Assembly (NCBI GenBank): GCA_903893815.1
Contig: CAITNS010000047.1
Location: forward strand, 36,823 to 100,822
From: an uncultured Bacteroidota bacterium
Lineage (GTDB): Bacteria > Bacteroidota > Bacteroidia > B-17B0 > Aurantibacillaceae
Reading direction: 5' to 3'
DNA: 64,000 nt
The notes beneath the pieces are model-generated. The model was given only the letters and a program-made list of their open reading frames with translations. It made no database searches and was not told where the DNA came from. A program made the position numbers and the translations under genes. Below, one piece after another: positions 60,265 through 64,000 of this stretch. How positions within the stretch are numbered: position 1 is the stretch's first letter; every line of letters begins with the position of its first letter.

Positions 60265-61716
60265 TTGAAACACAAACGCTACATATTATTCTTTTGTCTT
60301 TTTATCATTGTATTGATAAGCGTTACTTGTAAAAAAGATCCACAAATTCCAACCTTTGCAGATTTCCCTCCTGGTGTAAACGAAATTTTTTCTTCTAAAT
60401 GCGCAACCTCTGGTTGCCATAATTCTTCAAGTTATTTGGGTGCCGCTGATTTAGATTTGAGTTCTTATGCAAGTTTGTTCAGAGGTTCAAATAATGGTTC
60501 TCCAGTTATTCCTTATCGTAGCGATTTTTCTTCCCTATGCTATTTCATTAATACTTATAGTGAGTTTGGTCCGTCTAATAATCCAACCATGCCTTTATAC
60601 GCAAATCCATTAAGTAAGGCGGAAGTTAAAACAATTAAAGATTGGATTGATAATGGTGCTCCCGACATTAATGGAAATGTGATGTGGAGTGACAATCCAA
60701 ACAGAAAAAAATATTATGTTTTAAATCAAGGATGTGATGTAGTAACAGTTTTTGATGCAGAAACGCAATTACCAATAAGATATATTACTGTTGGAAACGT
60801 TCCTAATATTGCTGAAAGTCCGCACATGCTAAAAGTTTCCCCAGATGGACAATACTGGTATGTGATTTTTGTAGCGAATAATATTTTACAAAAATATAGA
60901 ACTAGTGATGATAGCTTTGTAGGCGAAGTAAGTTTGGGTGCCTATCAAAGTTGGAATACTATTGTAATTAGTAATGATAGTAAAAAAGCTTATTGCGTAA
61001 GCTGGCAAGCCAGTAGTAGATTAGCAATTATTGATTTAGAAAACATGAACTTACTTTATAACCTAGGTGGTGGTAATTTTACGGATGCGCATGGTGTTGC
61101 ATTAAACAAAACAAACGATACGATATACATTACCCGTCAAACTGGTAATTACATTTATAAAATTGATACTGCTTTTAATACTGGTTTTCAGGAAATCTCG
61201 TTAAATGGCTTAACCCCAAATCAAACCTCTTCACTTGATCCACATGAAATTATATTTTCACCAGATGGGACTAAATATTTTGTATCCTGTCAAGCATCCA
61301 ATCAAGTAAGAGTGATGCGAACAGCAGGCGATAGTTTATTACAGATTATTAATACAGGACAATATCCTTTAGAATTCGCTAAAAGCGTTTCAAAAAATAA
61401 ATTGTATGTTACTTGTCAAAATGAACCTGGATTAAATCCAAATTCAAAAGGATGTATAAATGCGATTGATATGACGACTTATCAATCCACTAAATACATG
61501 GTTGGTTATGAACCTCATGGGATAGCAATAGATCAAACAAATGGATTTGTTATTGTAGCAAGCAGAAATACGGGAGTGACAGGGCCAGTTCCTCACCATA
61601 CTGGTGTTTGTGGCAGAAATGGTTTTGTAAACTATTTTAACATTAACACCATGCAACTCTTATCTAAAAAAACAGAAGTTGCTGCTGATCCTTATTCCGT
61701 TTCTATCCGACCTTAA
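60265..61716 (+). CDS. cytochrome c-like/beta-propeller lipoprotein
   Basis: The 483-residue lipoprotein (lipobox SVTC, Cys22) has a heme c site CATSGCH (Cys46, CX4CH), the flanking IFSSK, and the LSKAEVKTIKDWIDNGAP that ends such domains. Residues about 140-483 form a YVTN/YncE-type beta-propeller (YYVLNQGCDVVTVFDAETQL; KYFVSCQASNQVRVMRTAG). It starts at a TTG and has no good ATG. The pair suggests periplasmic electron transfer or redox sensing. Its last base overlaps the first base of the next gene. Confidence 0.85.
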   Translation: MKHKRYILFFCLFIIVLISVTCKKDPQIPTFADFPPGVNEIFSSKCATSGCHNSSSYLGAADLDLSSYASLFRGSNNGSPVIPYRSDFSSLCYFINTYSEFGPSNNPTMPLYANPLSKAEVKTIKDWIDNGAPDINGNVMWSDNPNRKKYYVLNQGCDVVTVFDAETQLPIRYITVGNVPNIAESPHMLKVSPDGQYWYVIFVANNILQKYRTSDDSFVGEVSLGAYQSWNTIVISNDSKKAYCVSWQASSRLAIIDLENMNLLYNLGGGNFTDAHGVALNKTNDTIYITRQTGNYIYKIDTAFNTGFQEISLNGLTPNQTSSLDPHEIIFSPDGTKYFVSCQASNQVRVMRTAGDSLLQIINTGQYPLEFAKSVSKNKLYVTCQNEPGLNPNSKGCINAIDMTTYQSTKYMVGYEPHGIAIDQTNGFVIVASRNTGVTGPVPHHTGVCGRNGFVNYFNINTMQLLSKKTEVAADPYSVSIRP

Positions 61717-62126
61717 TGAATAATATTTTAAGAAATAAAACAATTTTGTTATTTGATGGGTATTGCAACCTATGTCATTCATCGGTGAAATTCGTTATGA
61801 AACAAGAAAAAAAACAAGAATTGTATTTCACCTCCCTTCAATCAAGTGTTGGATTAGAAATTTTAAATTACTATAAAATTGATGCAAGTACAATCGACAG
61901 CCTTGTTTTAATTGAAAAAAACAAAGCCTATATAAAATCTACCGCTGCATTAAGGCTAAGTAAATATTTAAAAGGAATTTATGCCTTAGGCTATATTTTC
62001 ATCATTGTGCCGCCATTTATTAGGAATTGGGTATATAATTTTATTGCCAAAAACCGCTACAAATGGTACGGAAAACAAGATAGTTGCATTATACCTGACG
62101 AAAATTTAGCTAAACGCTTCTTATAA
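61716..62126 (+). CDS. DCC family thiol-disulfide oxidoreductase (DUF393)
   Basis: The 136-residue thioredoxin-like protein has the DCC signature [17 protein letters not shown] (CxxC) and the C-terminal [32 protein letters not shown] pattern. The family is of uncertain function, probably redox-active. It overlaps the cytochrome/propeller gene by one base, suggesting co-translation. Confidence 0.9.
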   Translation: MNNILRNKTILLFDGYCNLCHSSVKFVMKQEKKQELYFTSLQSSVGLEILNYYKIDASTIDSLVLIEKNKAYIKSTAALRLSKYLKGIYALGYIFIIVPPFIRNWVYNFIAKNRYKWYGKQDSCIIPDENLAKRFL

Positions 62127-62154
62127 AGCTTCATTAAATAGTACATTTGTAATT

Positions 62155-62871
62155 ATGACAAAACTTTCGGTTAACATAAATAAAATTGCAACTATTCGTA
62201 ACTCACGCGGTGGCAATACTCCTAATTTATTACAGGTAGCAATAGATGCTGAACGTTTTGGTGCGCAAGGTATCACAGTGCATCCTCGTCCAGACGAAAG
62301 ACATATTCGCTACCAAGACGTTTATGATTTAAAACCTTTACTAAAAACAGAGTTTAACATTGAAGGCAATCCGAAAATTCAAAAATTTGTGGATTTAGTT
62401 TTAGATGTAAAACCCGAACAAGTAACCTTAGTGCCTGATGTTGATAATCAACTCACATCAGATCATGGGTGGGATACCATTGCGAATAAAGAATATTTAA
62501 CAGATATGATTTCTAAGTTTAAAAGTGCGGGCATTCGTACTTCTATTTTTGTTGATCCAGATTTAAAAATGATTGAAGGAGCTAAAGCAACTGGTACTGA
62601 TAGAATTGAACTATATACTGAAGAATATGCTCGTTTATACTCAACAAAAAAAGAAACAGTCATCAAACCTTTTACAGAGGCATCAATTCTTGCTAATAAA
62701 TTAGGTCTAGGCGTAAATGCTGGGCACGATTTAAGTTTAGAAAACTTAGCCTATTTTAAAGCCAATACCGAAAACTTATTAGAGGTGTCTATAGGGCATG
62801 CTTTAATAAGCGATTCACTGTATTTTGGCTTAGAAAATACAATTCAGTTGTATTTAAGACAGCTGAAGTAA
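62155..62871 (+). CDS. pdxJ: pyridoxine 5'-phosphate synthase
   Basis: The 238-residue TIM-barrel enzyme has [80 protein letters not shown] and [20 protein letters not shown]. It makes pyridoxine 5'-phosphate from deoxyxylulose 5-phosphate and a 3-amino-1-hydroxyacetone phosphate. A TACATTTG (62142-62149) lies five bases before the ATG. Confidence 0.96.
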   Translation: MTKLSVNINKIATIRNSRGGNTPNLLQVAIDAERFGAQGITVHPRPDERHIRYQDVYDLKPLLKTEFNIEGNPKIQKFVDLVLDVKPEQVTLVPDVDNQLTSDHGWDTIANKEYLTDMISKFKSAGIRTSIFVDPDLKMIEGAKATGTDRIELYTEEYARLYSTKKETVIKPFTEASILANKLGLGVNAGHDLSLENLAYFKANTENLLEVSIGHALISDSLYFGLENTIQLYLRQLK

Positions 62872-62889
62872 AAATAATTATAAATAAAC

Positions 62890-63576
62890 ATGTCTATTAA
62901 AGTATTAATTATAGAAGACGAGTTAGCGCTTCAACAAACTTTAAAATTAAATTTAGAGTTAGAAAACTATCAAGTTGACACGTGTAGTTCTGGTGGTGAT
63001 GCTATTTCTGTTATAAAAAATTTTAATCCCGATTTAATCCTATTAGACATTATGCTTCCAGTTATTGGAGGTATAGAGATTTATAAGCAATTAAGAGATT
63101 TAAAAATTAATACACCTGTTATTTTTTTAACTGCTAAAAATAATGTGCAAGATAAAATTGAAGGATTAAAATTAGGCGCCGATGATTATATCACTAAGCC
63201 TTTTGATTTAGAAGAATTATTATTAAGAATTCAGAATGTATTAAAACATAATTATCCTAAGAAAAATGAAACCAGCATTTTTAAATTTGAAAATGGTGAG
63301 ATTAATTTTTCAACCTTTCAAGTAATTACTAAAGAAGGTAAAATTGAAGACATCTCTAAAAGAGAAATGGCTTTACTAAAACTTTTGACTGACAACATTA
63401 ATAATGTAGTTTCTAGGGACGAAATATTAGATAAACTATGGGCAAAAGATGAAGTATCTTCATCCAGAACAATTGATAATTACATCTTAAATTTTAGAAA
63501 ATTATTTGAAAAAAATCCAAAAGAACCCATTCATTTTTTGTCTATTAGAGGTGTAGGGTATAAATTTTGTGTTTAA
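62890..63576 (+). CDS. OmpR-family response regulator
   Basis: The 228-residue regulator has a receiver domain (IIEDELALQQTLKLNLELEN; phosphorylation site DLILLDIMLP; conserved FLTAKN and ITKPF with Lys) and a C-terminal winged helix (ISKREMALLKLLTDNINNVV; DEVSSSRTIDNYILNFRKLF). No sensor kinase gene is adjacent. It starts 18 bp after pdxJ and may share its transcript. Confidence 0.92.
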   Translation: MSIKVLIIEDELALQQTLKLNLELENYQVDTCSSGGDAISVIKNFNPDLILLDIMLPVIGGIEIYKQLRDLKINTPVIFLTAKNNVQDKIEGLKLGADDYITKPFDLEELLLRIQNVLKHNYPKKNETSIFKFENGEINFSTFQVITKEGKIEDISKREMALLKLLTDNINNVVSRDEILDKLWAKDEVSSSRTIDNYILNFRKLFEKNPKEPIHFLSIRGVGYKFCV

Positions 63577-63779
63577 ATCTTCTCGAAGCGTTTCCTCTCT
63601 ACCCCATCAATTACAAAGGTTTCTGAAAACATAGCTAGCGGTCGAACCCATAAATTCTCCCCTTCTTCTTGATAGGTAGCTTTATAAACCACCAATTCTT
63701 CTAGTGTTTCGCTGTGGCGAGCAATGCCAATCACTTCGTATAAATTACCTTTATAATGTTTATATAATCCTAGCTCCAT
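63573..63779 (-). CDS. DUF1653 protein
   Basis: The 68-residue protein has GLYKHYKGNLYEVIGIARHS, EELVVYKATYQEEG and WVRPLAMFSETFV, matching DUF1653 (short SH3-like beta-barrel). The function is unknown. It overlaps the response-regulator stop by 4 bp on the other strand and lies 1 bp after the next gene. Confidence 0.85.
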   Translation of the reverse strand: MELGLYKHYKGNLYEVIGIARHSETLEELVVYKATYQEEGENLWVRPLAMFSETFVIDGVERKRFEKI

Positions 63780-63780
63780 A

Positions 63781-64000
63781 CTAACTTGTGTGATCGGCTA
63801 CAATAACCCATTCATTATTTATCTTTTTCCAAAGCAATGTAAAATATCCTCCTGCAGGCTTTTCCTTATTTAATTGCCACTGTCCTATTACATAAATACT
63901 GGTTTCAGATAATTGAGTTGCTTCTTTAATTGTAAATGTTAAAATCCCCATGGCTTCCTTTGTAGGATATCCTTTCACATAATTATCATACGTTTTTTGC
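63781..64000 (-). CDS. DUF4440/SnoaL-like protein (5' end outside window)
   Basis: The frame is open to the window edge. It reads (YDNYVKGYPTKEAMGILTFTI, then IYVIGQWQLNKEKPAGGYFT, then LLWKKINNEWVIVADHTS). The final WVIVADHTS with the preceding GxFTLxW strand is typical of NTF2-like DUF4440 proteins. The N-terminal half is missing because the window ends. It lies 1 bp upstream of the DUF1653 gene. Confidence 0.7.
   Translation of the reverse strand, partial: QKTYDNYVKGYPTKEAMGILTFTIKEATQLSETSIYVIGQWQLNKEKPAGGYFTLLWKKINNEWVIVADHTS

Overview
The window is an AT-rich chromosomal segment from a member of the Bacteroidota. Evidence: five promoter-like sites match the Bacteroidota sigma-A pattern (TTTG, 19-20 bp, TAnnTTTG); Shine-Dalgarno sequences are scarce; the gliding/type IX secretion (T9SS) genes gldD and the DUF5103 plug protein are present; and the nusB-DUF1573-yajC-YbbR-coaE and rpmB-rpmG-DUF4295-ftsY gene orders are typical of the phylum. 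The affiliation looks flavobacterial or sphingobacterial-like, but I cannot place the genus. Most of the segment is housekeeping chromosome. There is no prophage, CRISPR array or intact insertion sequence, but there are several gene fossils.

Layout. 1-6.5 kb: an MFS exporter, an ECF sigma/anti-sigma pair whose anti-sigma ends in a TonB-like domain, and a divergent YfiR-TPR-HAMP/PP2C signalling cassette. 6.5-8.8 kb: small membrane proteins, coding debris and a universal stress protein. 8.9-12.1 kb: a thioesterase and cysD-cysN behind a truncated metZ-like gene that abuts a truncated T9SS cargo domain. 12.2-20.2 kb: an EamA transporter, mgtE coupled to an LRR-kinase fusion, GDPD, T9SS plug, head-GIN lipoprotein and a PagL-like protein. 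20.2-31.5 kb: leucine-type dehydrogenase, the nusB-to-coaE run, a dead IS transposase, a DEAD-box helicase with a long leader, the ribosomal protein operon and ftsY. 31.5-34.5 kb: a DoxX-like protein, dihydroorotase, an RlpA-like protein and a dolichol-phosphate-mannose-synthase-like glycosyltransferase. 34.7-37.2 kb: an AT-rich accessory patch (voltage-gated channel, DUF4236 protein, two gene stubs). 37.2-43.2 kb: a MarR-controlled RND efflux operon. 43.3-50.7 kb: repeat proteins, TerB-DnaJ, an exported methyltransferase-like lipoprotein, UvrD/PcrA, Ssb and GldD. 50.7-57.4 kb: gpsA, a DEDD exonuclease, folA, a 16-residue-repeat protein and kdsA-kdnB-kdnA for 8-amino-Kdo. 57.5-58.5 kb: tRNA-Lys followed by about 900 bp of decayed accessory DNA. 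58.5-64 kb: RNase H, YdcF, DUF1415, a cytochrome c/beta-propeller lipoprotein, a DCC protein, pdxJ, an orphan response regulator and two small genes.

The genes suggest a diderm with Kdo8N-containing LPS, a gliding/T9SS envelope, sulfate activation (possibly now disconnected from its original promoter) and RND efflux. Intergenic regions carry two kinds of dispersed element: a GC-rich hairpin element (one copy near 13.1 kb, two inverted copies near 44.1 kb) and long imperfect palindromes whose arms stutter with short periods (near 9.4, 30.3, 30.4, 49.9, 51.8, 53.6 and 54.5 kb).

The best candidates for something not yet described are the YfiR-TPR-PP2C cassette beside the TonB-tailed anti-sigma factor, the two-palindrome autoregulated promoter with a frameshifted 45-residue gene downstream of tRNA-Lys, the MgtE-coupled LRR kinase, and the metZ/T9SS junction. 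Domain assignments come from reading the sequence and were not checked by database search.
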